The translations under genes were made by a program, and so were the position numbers. Shown here one piece after another: positions 1-9,759 of a stretch of 64,000 nt of DNA. This DNA is from Patiriisocius marinistellae (lineage in GTDB: Bacteria; Bacteroidota; Bacteroidia; Flavobacteriales; Flavobacteriaceae). The stretch is from positions 62,001-126,000 of the forward strand of contig NZ_BKCF01000003.1 in the NCBI RefSeq assembly GCF_009014635.1, in the 5' to 3' direction. Numbering within the stretch: position 1 is the stretch's first letter; every line of letters begins with the position of its first letter. Below the pieces are notes generated by a model. It had not been told where the DNA came from. It ran no database searches and saw only the letters and a program-made list of their open reading frames with translations.

Positions 1-2017
1 TTAAATGTCCATCATCAAGTACTTGCAAAAGCATATTAAATACATCTGGATGTGCTTTTTCAATTTCATCAAGTAAAACGACTGAATATGGTTTTCTTCT
101 AATTTTCTCTGTCAATTGACCACCTTCTTCATAACCCACATAACCTGGAGGAGCACCAACTAATCTTGAAATTGCAAATTTTTCCATATACTCACTCATA
201 TCAATACGAATAAGTGCATTTTCTGAATCAAATAATTCGCGAGCCAAAACTTTAGCTAATTGTGTTTTACCAACACCCGTTTGTCCTAAAAATATAAATG
301 AACCAATTGGCTTGTTAGGATCTTTAAGTCCAGCTCTATTACGTTGAATTGCTTTTACAACCTTACCAACAGCCTCGTCTTGACCAATTACTTTTCCTTT
401 AATAAGTTGAGGTAATTCAGCTAATTTATTGCTTTCAGTTTGTGCTATACGATTAACAGGAACCCCCGTCATCATTGAAACAACTTCTGCCACTTGTTCT
501 TCATCAACCACTTCACGATGAAGTTTAGAATCGTTTTCCCAAACTTCTTGCTCAGTTGCTAAATCTTTCTCAAGGTTTTTTTCATCATCTCTCAATTTAG
601 CAGCTTCTTCATATTTCTGCTTTTTTACAACAGAGTTTTTAAGTTCACGAACTTCTTCTAATTGTGCCTCTAATTTTAATATTTTTTCAGGAACATTAAT
701 GTTGGTAATGTGTACACGAGAACCTGCTTCATCTAAAGCATCAATAGCTTTGTCTGGAAGAAAGCGTTCAGTCATATATCTATTAGTGAGCTTTACACAT
801 GCTACTAGAGCTGCATCTGTATACGTTACATTATGATGAATCTCATATTTATCTTTAATGTTTTGTAAAATCTCTACTGTTTCTTCGACGGAGGTAGGCT
901 CAACTAATACTTTTTGAAAACGTCGCTCAAGAGCACCGTCTTTTTCAATATATTGTCTATACTCATCAAGTGTAGTAGCACCTATACATTGAATTTCCCC
1001 ACGAGCTAATGCTGGTTTAAACATATTTGAAGCGTCTAAACTTCCAGTAGCTCCTCCTGCACCTACAATAGTATGTATTTCGTCTATGAAAAGAATTATG
1101 TCATCATTCTTTTCAAGTTCATTCATTACTGCCTTCATACGTTCCTCAAATTGCCCACGATATTTAGTACCGGCAACTAGACTCGCAAGGTCTAATGTAA
1201 CAACACGTTTATCATATAGAATACGAGATACTTTTCTTTGTATAATTCTTAAAGCCAACCCCTCGGCAATTGCGGATTTACCAACACCTGGTTCTCCAAT
1301 AAGTAAAGGGTTATTCTTTTTTCTTCGACTTAAAACTTGAGAAACACGTTCAATTTCTTTTTCACGACCTACAACAGGATCTAACTTTCCTTCTTCAGCC
1401 ATTGCAGTTAAATCTCTTCCAAAATTATCTAAAACAGGGGTTTTAGATTTTTTATTAGATTTATTTGTACTCCCACCGCCAAAAATATTGTCTTTATCAC
1501 TATCTTCATTTTGATTTTCATCATCATTTGGAAAAGCTGCAGCATCAGGACCCTCAGTATAATTATCGTCGTTTGTCAACATTACCTTAAATTGTTCTTT
1601 AGCCCCATCATAGTCTACTTTCATTTTATTTAAAAGTTTTGTTGTAGGGTCATTCTCATTTCTTAAGATACATAATAGTAAATGTGCAGTATTAATAGAA
1701 GTGCTTTGAAAAAGTTTAGCTTCTAAAAATGTCGTTTTTAACGCTCTTTCTGCTTGTCTAGTAAGATGTAAATTCTTTTTATCATTACTTGTTATAGCTG
1801 TACCCGGGTTTGCAGGGCTTAAAATTTCGACTTTGCGTCTTAAATGATTTAAGTCAATTTCAAGGGCACTTAATATGGTTACAGCTTTGCCATTTCCATC
1901 TCTCAAAAGTCCTAGCATTAAATGTTCAGTGCCTATAAAATCATGACCTAAACGTAATGCCTCTTCCTTACTAAATGCAATTACATCTTTTACTCTTGGG
2001 GAAAAATTATCGTCCAT
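1..2017 (-). CDS. clpC: ATP-dependent Clp protease ATP-binding subunit ClpC (C-terminus cut off)
   Basis: AAA+ unfoldase that feeds proteins to ClpP in the cytoplasm. About 672 residues lie in the window and the frame runs off the left edge, so roughly the last 170-180 residues are missing. The protein starts [16 protein letters not shown], followed by the double Clp-N repeat, then an Asp/Asn-rich linker around residues 150-200. The first AAA domain has Walker A GEPGVGKS, then comes a charged UVR-like middle region ([20 protein letters not shown]) and the second AAA domain with Walker A GQTGVGKT and Walker [12 protein letters not shown]. The architecture is ClpC rather than ClpB, because the long coiled-coil middle domain is absent. 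It is divergent from gyrA with about 260 bp between them. Confidence 0.93.
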   Translation of the reverse strand, partial: MDDNFSPRVKDVIAFSKEEALRLGHDFIGTEHLMLGLLRDGNGKAVTILSALEIDLNHLRRKVEILSPANPGTAITSNDKKNLHLTRQAERALKTTFLEAKLFQSTSINTAHLLLCILRNENDPTTKLLNKMKVDYDGAKEQFKVMLTNDDNYTEGPDAAAFPNDDENQNEDSDKDNIFGGGSTNKSNKKSKTPVLDNFGRDLTAMAEEGKLDPVVGREKEIERVSQVLSRRKKNNPLLIGEPGVGKSAIAEGLALRIIQRKVSRILYDKRVVTLDLASLVAGTKYRGQFEERMKAVMNELEKNDDIILFIDEIHTIVGAGGATGSLDASNMFKPALARGEIQCIGATTLDEYRQYIEKDGALERRFQKVLVEPTSVEETVEILQNIKDKYEIHHNVTYTDAALVACVKLTNRYMTERFLPDKAIDALDEAGSRVHITNINVPEKILKLEAQLEEVRELKNSVVKKQKYEEAAKLRDDEKNLEKDLATEQEVWENDSKLHREVVDEEQVAEVVSMMTGVPVNRIAQTESNKLAELPQLIKGKVIGQDEAVGKVVKAIQRNRAGLKDPNKPIGSFIFLGQTGVGKTQLAKVLARELFDSENALIRIDMSEYMEKFAISRLVGAPPGYVGYEEGGQLTEKIRRKPYSVVLLDEIEKAHPDVFNMLLQVLDDGHL

Positions 2018-2277
2018 ATTTCTTTATTCCTTTTCTCTAAAATTACTAAAAATTACTACTGTATAGGCAAAAACTGTTCCTATTTATGGATAGTTTAGTA
2101 AAATGACGAAAAATGTATCGTTTAAAAAAGAAATAATAGCTTTAGTTATCAACTAAAACAGCAATTATATTTGTTAATAAAATGGTGGATAATGGATGTC
2201 AAAAAACGTCATCTTACCTATCAAATAATGTATCTTGCTTGTTTAGTAAGATTCATTAAAATTAAGATAAATATACT

Positions 2278-4812
2278 ATGGCTGAAGGTGAAAAATTGAT
2301 CCCCATCAACATTGAAGATGAAATGAAATCGGCTTACATCGATTATTCTATGTCTGTAATTGTGTCACGTGCACTGCCAGATGTACGTGATGGTATGAAA
2401 CCCGTTCATAGACGTGTTCTTTTTGGAATGCACGAACTAGGTATTAGAGCTACAGGTGCTCATAAAAAATCTGCAAGAATTGTAGGAGAAGTTCTTGGTA
2501 AATACCACCCACATGGTGATACATCAGTATATGATGCAATGGTACGTATGGCTCAAGAATGGAGCTTACGTTATTTATTGGTTGACGGACAAGGTAATTT
2601 TGGTTCTGTTGATGGTGATAGCCCAGCTGCAATGAGATATACGGAGGCTAGAATGCAGCGTATTTCAGAAGATATGCTTGCTGATATTGATAAAGATACA
2701 GTTGATCATCAATTAAATTTTGATGATACTTTAAAAGAACCAACAGTACTTCCAACAAGAGTTCCAGGGCTTTTAATTAATGGTGCTTCTGGTATTGCTG
2801 TAGGTATGGCTACAAATATGCCACCACATAATTTGACCGAAGTTATCGATGGTACACTAGCATATATTGATAATAATGAGATTGAGATTGATGAATTAAT
2901 GCAACATATTAAAGCTCCAGATTTTCCTACAGGTGGAGTGATTTACGGATATGATGGTGTAAAAGAAGCTTTCCATACTGGACGAGGACGTGTTGTTATG
3001 CGTGCTAAGGCTACATTTGAAGAAGTACAAGGTAGAGAATGTATAATTGTTACTGAAATTCCATACCAAGTCAATAAGGCAGACATGATTAAGAAAACTG
3101 CCGACATGGTTAATGATAAAAAAATTGAGGGTATTTCTAACATTAGGGATGAAAGTGACCGTAATGGGATGCGTATTGTTTATATATTGAAACGTGATGC
3201 TATTCCTAATATCGTACTTAATATGTTATTTAAGTATACGGCATTACAATCTAGCTTTAGCGTTAATAATATCGCCCTTGTAAATGGTCGACCACAAATG
3301 CTGAATCTAAAACAATTGATTCATTATTTTGTTGAGCACCGCCATGAAGTAGTAGTTCGTAGAACAGAATACTTACTTAAAAAAGCTAAAGAAAGAGCAC
3401 ATATTCTTGAAGGATTAATTATTGCAAGTGATAATATTGATGAAGTTATTCGTCTTATTAGAGCAAGTGCCAATGCTGATGAAGCAAGAGCTGCGTTAAT
3501 AGAGGCTTTTGATTTAAGTGAAATACAAGCGAAGGCTATTGTTGAAATGCGCCTACGCCAATTGACTGGACTAGAGCAAGATAAATTACGCTTAGAATAT
3601 GAAGAGCTCATGAAAACAATACAGGGATATGAGGATATTCTTGCAGATAAGGCGCTTAGAATGCAAATTATAAAAGATGAGCTCATTGAAATTCAAAATA
3701 AATATGGTGATGAGCGTCGCTCAGTTATTGAATATGCTGGTGGTGATGTAAGTATAACAGATTTAATTCCAGATGAACAGGTTGTATTAACAATTTCTCA
3801 CGCTGGATATATTAAGAGAACATCACTCGCAGAATATAAAACTCAAAATAGAGGAGGAGTTGGTCAAAAAGCATCTGCAACTCGTAATGAAGATTTCTTA
3901 GAACATTTATTTGTGGGAACAAACCACCAATATATGTTGTTTTTCACACAAAAAGGGAAATGTTTCTGGATGCGTGTTTTTGAAATTCCAGAAGGGAGTA
4001 AAACATCAAAGGGTAGAGCAATCCAAAACCTTATTAATATTGAAAGTGACGATAAAGTAATGGCATTTATCTGTACTCAAGACCTTAAAGATGAGGATTA
4101 TGTAAATAGTCGCTATGTAATTATGGCTACGAAAAAAGGACAAGTAAAGAAAACACCATTAGAGCAATATTCAAGACCAAGAACAAATGGTATTAATGCT
4201 ATAACTATTAAAGATGATGATGAGTTACTAGAAGCAAAATTAACGCGTGGTGATAGTCAAGTAATGCTTGCGGTTCGTAGTGGAAAAGCAATTAGGTTTG
4301 AAGAGGAAAAAACGAGACCTATGGGCAGAAATGCTTCTGGTGTACGCGGTATAAGATTGGCAGATGATAACGATGAGGTAATAGGAATGATTGCTATAAA
4401 TGATAGGGAGTCTGAAATTCTTGTAGTTTCAGAAAATGGCTACGGAAAACGTTCAAGCATCGAAGATTATAGAATTACAAATCGTGGTGGTAAAGGTGTA
4501 AAAACTATTAGCGTTACAGAAAAGACAGGTAAACTGGTTTCAATCAAAAACGTTGTTGATTCTGATGATTTAATGATTATCAATAAATCTGGAATAGCAA
4601 TACGTATGGCTGTTGACTCTCTACGTGTAATGGGTCGAGCAACTCAAGGAGTACGATTGATAAAAGTACGCGAGGACGATTCAATTGCAGCTGTTGCAAA
4701 GGTGATGAAAGAAGATGAGGTCGAAGAAATAGATGGCGAAGTTGATGAAGAAGGTGTACCAATTGCTAAAATAGAAAATGGCACATCTCTTGATAACAAA
4801 GAAGAAGAATAA
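2278..4812 (+). CDS. gyrA: DNA gyrase subunit A
   Basis: Breakage-reunion subunit of DNA gyrase (A2B2), which introduces negative supercoils. The 844-residue length is normal. The catalytic tyrosine is Tyr121 in [10 protein letters not shown]. The quinolone-resistance region [17 protein letters not shown] carries Thr82 and Asp86 at the positions of E. coli Ser83 and Asp87. The C-terminal beta-pinwheel contains a GyrA-box-like motif (TNRGGKG) near residue 740, which separates gyrase from topoisomerase IV. The tail is acidic ([11 protein letters not shown]). It starts at ATG 2278 after an AT-rich stretch without a clear Shine-Dalgarno, and a TPR protein follows 61 bp downstream. Confidence 0.97.
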   Translation: MAEGEKLIPINIEDEMKSAYIDYSMSVIVSRALPDVRDGMKPVHRRVLFGMHELGIRATGAHKKSARIVGEVLGKYHPHGDTSVYDAMVRMAQEWSLRYLLVDGQGNFGSVDGDSPAAMRYTEARMQRISEDMLADIDKDTVDHQLNFDDTLKEPTVLPTRVPGLLINGASGIAVGMATNMPPHNLTEVIDGTLAYIDNNEIEIDELMQHIKAPDFPTGGVIYGYDGVKEAFHTGRGRVVMRAKATFEEVQGRECIIVTEIPYQVNKADMIKKTADMVNDKKIEGISNIRDESDRNGMRIVYILKRDAIPNIVLNMLFKYTALQSSFSVNNIALVNGRPQMLNLKQLIHYFVEHRHEVVVRRTEYLLKKAKERAHILEGLIIASDNIDEVIRLIRASANADEARAALIEAFDLSEIQAKAIVEMRLRQLTGLEQDKLRLEYEELMKTIQGYEDILADKALRMQIIKDELIEIQNKYGDERRSVIEYAGGDVSITDLIPDEQVVLTISHAGYIKRTSLAEYKTQNRGGVGQKASATRNEDFLEHLFVGTNHQYMLFFTQKGKCFWMRVFEIPEGSKTSKGRAIQNLINIESDDKVMAFICTQDLKDEDYVNSRYVIMATKKGQVKKTPLEQYSRPRTNGINAITIKDDDELLEAKLTRGDSQVMLAVRSGKAIRFEEEKTRPMGRNASGVRGIRLADDNDEVIGMIAINDRESEILVVSENGYGKRSSIEDYRITNRGGKGVKTISVTEKTGKLVSIKNVVDSDDLMIINKSGIAIRMAVDSLRVMGRATQGVRLIKVREDDSIAAVAKVMKEDEVEEIDGEVDEEGVPIAKIENGTSLDNKEEE

Positions 4813-4833
4813 AATTTAATTAATATTTAACCA

Positions 4834-4855
4834 AAGTATCGGTTTTAGGATACTT
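4834..4855 (+). other. short hairpin between gyrA and the TPR gene
   Basis: A perfect 7-bp inverted repeat, AAGTATC / GATACTT with an 8-base loop, sits 22 bases after the gyrA stop and 18 bases before the next ATG. There is no T-run behind it, so it does not look like an intrinsic terminator. It could be an mRNA processing or stability element between the two genes. Confidence 0.3.
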
Positions 4856-4873
4856 ATTAAATCCTCAATAACA

Positions 4874-6133
4874 ATGAAAAAACAATTAGTACTAGCCACT
4901 GCAGTCTTAGTTTCAGCTATGGCATTTGGACAAAAAAAGGAAATTAAAAAAGCTGAGAAAGCTTTTGCAAAATCAGATTTAGTAGAAGCTGTAGCTCAGA
5001 TAAAAGCTGCCGAAGCAATGATAGCAGGTGCTGACGATGAAATTAAAGCACAATTTTATGCTGCAAAAGGTGAAATAATGCTTGCTGATGGTAAAGATGG
5101 TGATTATGAAAAAATGAAAGATGCAGCCGATGCTTTTATGAAAGCTAAGCAGTTTGATAAGAATAATGACTATGCAGATGCTATTAAAAACGGAGTTCAA
5201 AATACAAGAGTTGCTTTAGTTAATAGCGCTGTAAAAGACCAAAATGCTCAAAATTTCAAAATGGCATCTGAAAAACTTTTACTTAGTTATGAGGTAAAAA
5301 AGGACACTTCAGATTTATATTTTGCAGCCGGTAATGCAGTAAATGCAAAAGATTATGATGCGGCTTTAATGCACTATGAAAGATTACTAGATATGGGATA
5401 TACTGGTATTCAAGAAGAGTTTAGAGCTCTACGTATTGAAGATAATGAAGTAGTAACATTTGCAAGCAAAGCAGATAGAGACTCCGAAATGATTTCAGGA
5501 AAATACACACAACCTACAGAGGGTATGACTGAGTCTGCTAAAGGAGATATTTTAAGAAGTATTGTTTTAATAGAATCTTCTAGAGGTAACAATGATAAAG
5601 CGCTTAGAATTATGAAAGATGCAAGAGCAGAAAATCCAGATGATATGTCATTAATACGTGCTGAAGCAGATATGGTTTATCGTATGGGTGATATGAAACG
5701 TTATGAGGCGTTGATGAACGAAGTTTTAGCATCAGACCCTACTAATCCTGAATTGTATTACAATTTAGGTGTTTCTGCATCAGCAAACGGGGACAATACT
5801 AAAGCAATTGAGTATTACAAAAAAGCCCTTGAGCTTAAGCCAGAATACCCTTCTGCTCAAATCAATATTGCTTCTGTGATTTTAGGTCAAGAAAAAGGTA
5901 TTGTTGATGAAATGAATGGCCTAGGAATGACAAAAGCAGACACTAAAAAATATGATGTGTTGTCTGAAAAGCGTAACGGCTTATACTCTCAAGCATTACC
6001 ATATTTAGAGTCAGCATTAGCATCTAGAAGTGATAATGTAGAGTTAGTTAGAACGTTAATGAATATATATAGTCAACTTTCAATGGACGGTAAGTATAAT
6101 GAAATGAAAGCTAAACTAGCAACTATGGAATAA
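4874..6133 (+). CDS. exported tetratricopeptide-repeat protein
   Basis: A 419-residue protein with a Sec signal peptide (MKKQLVLATAVLVSAMAFGQ) and then helical repeats. The best TPR copies lie near residues 250-330, for example NPELYYNLGVSASANGDNTK followed by AIEYYKKALELKPEYPSAQ. TPR proteins are scaffolds, so the partner cannot be inferred. It is rich in Ala, Lys and Glu. It follows gyrA with only a weak hairpin between, so it may be partly cotranscribed, and a strong terminator closes the unit. The TPR assignment is firm, the role is unknown, and the location is periplasmic or outer-membrane by inference from the signal peptide. Confidence 0.85.
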   Translation: MKKQLVLATAVLVSAMAFGQKKEIKKAEKAFAKSDLVEAVAQIKAAEAMIAGADDEIKAQFYAAKGEIMLADGKDGDYEKMKDAADAFMKAKQFDKNNDYADAIKNGVQNTRVALVNSAVKDQNAQNFKMASEKLLLSYEVKKDTSDLYFAAGNAVNAKDYDAALMHYERLLDMGYTGIQEEFRALRIEDNEVVTFASKADRDSEMISGKYTQPTEGMTESAKGDILRSIVLIESSRGNNDKALRIMKDARAENPDDMSLIRAEADMVYRMGDMKRYEALMNEVLASDPTNPELYYNLGVSASANGDNTKAIEYYKKALELKPEYPSAQINIASVILGQEKGIVDEMNGLGMTKADTKKYDVLSEKRNGLYSQALPYLESALASRSDNVELVRTLMNIYSQLSMDGKYNEMKAKLATME

Positions 6134-6160
6134 CCCTTAGTTAACTATTCCAGGTTTAAC

Positions 6161-6196
6161 AAAAAATCCCTAGACTTATTGTCTAGGGATTTTTTG
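6161..6196. terminator. bidirectional intrinsic terminator
   Basis: The stem AATCCCTAGAC / GTCTAGGGATT has a 5-base loop and is flanked by A6 on the left and T6 on the right, so it can end transcription from both sides. It lies between the convergent TPR gene (plus) and NlpC gene (minus). Confidence 0.85.
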
Positions 6197-6228
6197 TATT
6201 TAATAATGAATTTAAAATGTTTGTCTCT

Positions 6229-6978
6229 TTATACAATACGCTTTATAACACGTAGTTTGTGTGTATGAACATTACGTTCATAATTAAAAATACCTGTATG
6301 GTCAAGTCTGTCAATTCTAACTTTTCCGTGGGCGTGTATAATGTAATGATCTTCCATAATAATCCCTACATGTATAATGTTTCCTTCAGCATTATCAAAA
6401 AAAGCTAAGTCACCTGGCTCGCTTTCTTCTATAAAACTCAAAGGTTCTCCTTGTGTTGCCTGCTGGCTGGCGTCTCTTAATAAATTATGTCCGTTGAGTT
6501 TGTAAACCATTTGTGTAAACCCACTACAATCAATTCCAAAAGGTGTTTTTCCTCCCCATAAATAAGGAGCATTTAAATATCCCAATGCGGTTTCAATAAA
6601 TTTTGACTTCGGAAATTTTTGTTTGATTATACTTCCTTCAAAAGAATGACCTAAGATATCAATAGCATTTATTGAACTTCCCATGCATATAGAAAGCATT
6701 TGATTTTCTCCTATTGTAATAATGTCTAATATTTCCGAAGAAAGAGTAGGGGTACTATCTTTTAGTGAAACATATTGCTCTTCTTCAATAAGGACAAATT
6801 GTTTATTATCGATCCAGCCTTCATATTTGTCAAAAGCTAATCGTATACGACTCCAGTTTTTTCGAGATTCTAATACTTTAAAATGTTCTCCATAAAGTAC
6901 CTGTGTAACTAGCTCGCTGCTGTCTGCAGTTTCAGCCCTAAGTGGGACGATACTAAGATTACAAATTCCGAATTTCAT
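6229..6978 (-). CDS. C40 family peptidase (NlpC/P60) with SH3-like N-terminus
   Basis: A predicted cysteine endopeptidase of the NlpC/P60 family, which cleaves gamma-D-Glu-diaminopimelate or related peptide bonds in cell-wall peptides. Residues 1-65 resemble a bacterial SH3 domain (LVTQVLYGEHFKVLESRKNW). The catalytic domain begins near residue 125. Cys151 lies in GIDCSGFTQ, His203 in IIHVGIIM and a third polar residue, His215, in IIHAHGKV. I chose ATG 6978 (MKFGICNLS) because a start at 7005 would overlap the upstream gene. No signal peptide is visible, unusual for a wall enzyme, so it may act on recycled muropeptides in the cytoplasm. Last gene of the thiolase/lipoprotein unit. Confidence 0.88.
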   Translation of the reverse strand: MKFGICNLSIVPLRAETADSSELVTQVLYGEHFKVLESRKNWSRIRLAFDKYEGWIDNKQFVLIEEEQYVSLKDSTPTLSSEILDIITIGENQMLSICMGSSINAIDILGHSFEGSIIKQKFPKSKFIETALGYLNAPYLWGGKTPFGIDCSGFTQMVYKLNGHNLLRDASQQATQGEPLSFIEESEPGDLAFFDNAEGNIIHVGIIMEDHYIIHAHGKVRIDRLDHTGIFNYERNVHTHKLRVIKRIV

Positions 6979-6992
6979 GGATTTAACTAGGA

Positions 6993-8429
6993 TTATTGGC
7001 TGCAATCTCCATTAAGGATATCTTGCTGGGTTGGGTTGTATAGATTTTGAAATATATTGAAATCACCATTTAAGCCGTTATTAAAAATTAGTGAATTGAT
7101 ACCGCATAAATCTGTTAAGTTCTCATTATATTGAATATTAATATCGCTTCCTACGGTCTCGAGGGATGAAAGAAAATCAATGCTAGTGTTTGCAGTACCA
7201 ACTATGCTTATGGTGTTTGAAATTGTTGTTAAGTTTTGAAATGCATTTACAGAAATAGCTTCGTCAACTATTGTCAAAGGTTGAGAAATTGTAAAATCTG
7301 CTATCATTGATACATCATTAAATCCATTAATTGAATTTAATTTTTCTACTTCATTTATTTCTAAATTATTTAGTGTCGTAATAGAATTAAATCCAGAAAT
7401 ATCTCGCAAATTCTCATTATCATCAATTACTATAACTTGGGAGTTTGTAAGTCTGTTGAACCCTTCTAAATTTATAAAAAAACTCTTTGTAAGAAATACC
7501 CCACTACAATTTACTAATGATGGAAATATGTTATTTAAAGTTGTCAGTGAATTGTTATAATTAATCGATAATAACTCTCCTATATTTTCAATATTATCCA
7601 ACCCAGAAATATCTTCAAGACTATTATTGCTTGAAATATCGCAGCGTCCTCCTATATTTATTAGTGAACTCAATTGGTCTATAGCAGGAAGTGAATTATT
7701 AAAGCTAATGTTTAAATCTCCAGCAACTGTTGTAATATTTTGCAACCCATTTAATGAAGTCATTACATCGTTAAATGAAACTACAAGTGATCCGTTAACA
7801 GCTGCAACATTACTTAATCCAGATAAATCTTGAATTTTGTTTCCAGATATTATTAAGTCGCCTCCTATATTTGTAATATTTGACAAACCCTCAATAGTAC
7901 TTAAATTACTATTTGATAAAGCACCTGGGCCTATGTCTACACCTATAACTAGATCTTCTGGAATATTTGTAATCCCGCTGAGTCCATTAATATTACTTAA
8001 GTTTTCGTTGCCAAATACTCTTATACTTTTCCCTACTTGTATAAGACCAGATAAACCATCAATGGTGTTTAGAGATTCATTTAAACTAATGTTTAATGTG
8101 CCTCCTATGTTAGTTATATTTTCAAGCCCATTTAAAGAAACTAAATTACCGTTATTTGAAACAGTAAGGTTTCCTGTAATATTAGAAATTGAACTCAAAG
8201 TACTAAGATCAACAATAGTGCTTGAATTAACCACGCTCTCTAATGTGATAGTTAAACTACCATTTATACTAGAATAATTATTGGCACCAAATGTATCAAC
8301 CTCACTTTGAGATTGTAGTACAATATCTCCAATAAAAGGTGTTGTTTCATTACTATCATCATCACTGGTGCAAGAACCAAAAACGAAAAATAGAAAACCT
8401 ATAAATAGAATATTCTTAAAACTTTCCAT
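6993..8429 (-). CDS. surface lipoprotein with LRR-like (receptor L domain type) repeats
   Basis: A 478-residue lipoprotein. The signal peptide MESFKNILFIGFLFFVFGSC ends in a lipobox, and the mature start C-T-S-D-D-D-S is a flavobacterial surface-export signal. The rest is about 14 degenerate 20-25-residue repeats of the form L-x-I-S-x-N-x-S-L-x-S-L-x-G-L-x-N-I-T-x-I-G-G, a beta-solenoid pattern seen in receptor L-type and LRR proteins, which usually bind proteins or glycans. I start at ATG 8429 because the longer frame to 8498 runs into the thiolase gene and adds a sequence with no signal peptide. The start is 7 bp after the thiolase stop, and the NlpC gene follows 14 bp downstream. The ligand is unknown. 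Confidence 0.82.
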   Translation of the reverse strand: MESFKNILFIGFLFFVFGSCTSDDDSNETTPFIGDIVLQSQSEVDTFGANNYSSINGSLTITLESVVNSSTIVDLSTLSSISNITGNLTVSNNGNLVSLNGLENITNIGGTLNISLNESLNTIDGLSGLIQVGKSIRVFGNENLSNINGLSGITNIPEDLVIGVDIGPGALSNSNLSTIEGLSNITNIGGDLIISGNKIQDLSGLSNVAAVNGSLVVSFNDVMTSLNGLQNITTVAGDLNISFNNSLPAIDQLSSLINIGGRCDISSNNSLEDISGLDNIENIGELLSINYNNSLTTLNNIFPSLVNCSGVFLTKSFFINLEGFNRLTNSQVIVIDDNENLRDISGFNSITTLNNLEINEVEKLNSINGFNDVSMIADFTISQPLTIVDEAISVNAFQNLTTISNTISIVGTANTSIDFLSSLETVGSDINIQYNENLTDLCGINSLIFNNGLNGDFNIFQNLYNPTQQDILNGDCSQ

Positions 8430-8436
8430 GAAAAAA

Positions 8437-9615
8437 TTATGCGCGTTCAATAACCATTGCACTAGCACCACCACCACCATTACAGATAGCCGCTGCACCT
8501 ATTTTGGCATCATTTTGTTGTAATACATTAAGTAGAGTAACTAAAATACGAACTCCACTACACCCTAGTGGATGTCCTAAAGATACAGCACCACCGTTTA
8601 CATTTACATTGCTATCGTTTAATCCTAAAATTTTCATATTTGCAAGACCAACAACTGCAAAAGCTTCATTAAATTCAAAAAAGTCAACATCGTCTTGAGA
8701 AACACCAGCTTTTGCTAATGCTTTAGGCAAAGCTTTTGATGGAGCAGTAGTAAACCATTTAGGCTCGTGAGCAGCATCTGCATATCCTGTAACAGTGGCT
8801 AAGATTTCAAGACCAAGTTCTTTTGCTTTTTCTTCACTCATTAAAATCATAGCGCCAGCACCATCATTAATAGTAGAAGCGTTTGCAGCAGTAACAGTAC
8901 CATCCTTTGAAAAGGCAGCACGTAATGCCGGAATTTTTTCCATTTTTACATTCTTAAATTCCTCGTCTTCACTAACAATTATGGCTTCGCCACGTCGTTG
9001 TGGAACTGCAACTGGAATAACTTCATTAGTAAATTTACCTTCGCTCCATGCTTTTGCAGAACGCTCGTAAGATTTTATAGCAAAAGTATCTTGATCTTCT
9101 CTTGAAAAGTTATGCTCTGTTGCACACAAATCTGCACAAACTCCCATAGCATTATGGTCATACGCATCAACGAGACCATCTTTTTGCATACCGTCAATTA
9201 GGGTAGAAGGACCAAATTTTACTCCATTTCTCATATAAACGTAATGAGGAATATTACTCATACTTTCCATACCACCAGCAACAACAACATCTGCATCTCC
9301 AAGCGCAATTGCTTGAACAGCATTCATTACTGCTTTCATTCCAGAAGCACATACTTTATTAACAGTTGTACAAGGCACAGTATCTGGAATACCAGCACTT
9401 AAAGCAGCTTGTCTAGCGGGTGCTTGACCTACCCCAGCTTGTACTACGTTACCCATGTAAACCTCTTGTACCATCGCTGGATCAAGATTAATTTTATCAA
9501 GGGCTCCTTTAATAGCCGCCGATCCTAAGGTGGTAGCACTTAAAGAGGAAAGACTCCCCATAAAACTTCCTATTGGTGTTCTTACTGCAGATACAATTAC
9601 AACTTTTTTGCTCAT
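8437..9615 (-). CDS. acetyl-CoA C-acetyltransferase (thiolase)
   Basis: Type II thiolase that interconverts two acetyl-CoA and acetoacetyl-CoA. The 392-residue length is typical. The nucleophile Cys89 is in NKVCASGMKA. The NEAFA motif, His348 in SLGHPLGCSG and Cys378 in CNGGGGAS complete the active site. It could serve acetoacetyl-CoA breakdown, branched-chain amino-acid degradation or mevalonate supply, and the context does not decide. First gene of a three-gene minus-strand unit with the LRR lipoprotein and NlpC genes, which have no obvious metabolic link. Confidence 0.93.
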   Translation of the reverse strand: MSKKVVIVSAVRTPIGSFMGSLSSLSATTLGSAAIKGALDKINLDPAMVQEVYMGNVVQAGVGQAPARQAALSAGIPDTVPCTTVNKVCASGMKAVMNAVQAIALGDADVVVAGGMESMSNIPHYVYMRNGVKFGPSTLIDGMQKDGLVDAYDHNAMGVCADLCATEHNFSREDQDTFAIKSYERSAKAWSEGKFTNEVIPVAVPQRRGEAIIVSEDEEFKNVKMEKIPALRAAFSKDGTVTAANASTINDGAGAMILMSEEKAKELGLEILATVTGYADAAHEPKWFTTAPSKALPKALAKAGVSQDDVDFFEFNEAFAVVGLANMKILGLNDSNVNVNGGAVSLGHPLGCSGVRILVTLLNVLQQNDAKIGAAAICNGGGGASAMVIERA

Positions 9616-9745
9616 AATATTATTTTGAAAATGGGTAAAACTTTAGTTATCCGATAGTCGAATAATTGCTCGCGAATTTACAATAATCTATCTAATTTAT
9701 CAATTTTTAAGGGTGCTGGTTTTGGCAAAAACCGTCGGTAATGTA

Positions 9746-9753
9746 TACCTTTA
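9746..9753 (+). promoter_or_regulatory. possible -7 box upstream of the PgpH-type gene
   Basis: TACCTTTA fits the flavobacterial -7 form TAnnTTTg, and a TTG lies 21 bases upstream (the usual spacing is 17-19). The same octamer occurs upstream of the CorA gene (52742) and the aldehyde dehydrogenase gene (57989). If it is used, transcription would begin almost at the ATG. Confidence 0.35.
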
Positions 9754-9759
9754 CTTTTT

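Noticed and set aside
7837-8277. Long open frame on the plus strand opposite the LRR-like lipoprotein
   Set aside because: It mirrors the repeat composition of the real gene; no start context, motif or independent support.
6993-8429. Short regular repeats taken for a CRISPR-like array
   Set aside because: The periodicity is a protein-level repeat of about 20-25 residues with diverged DNA; there are no identical repeats and no spacers.
8430-8498. Upstream extension of the LRR-like lipoprotein to 8498
   Set aside because: It lies inside the thiolase gene and would place a hydrophilic stretch before the signal peptide and lipobox.
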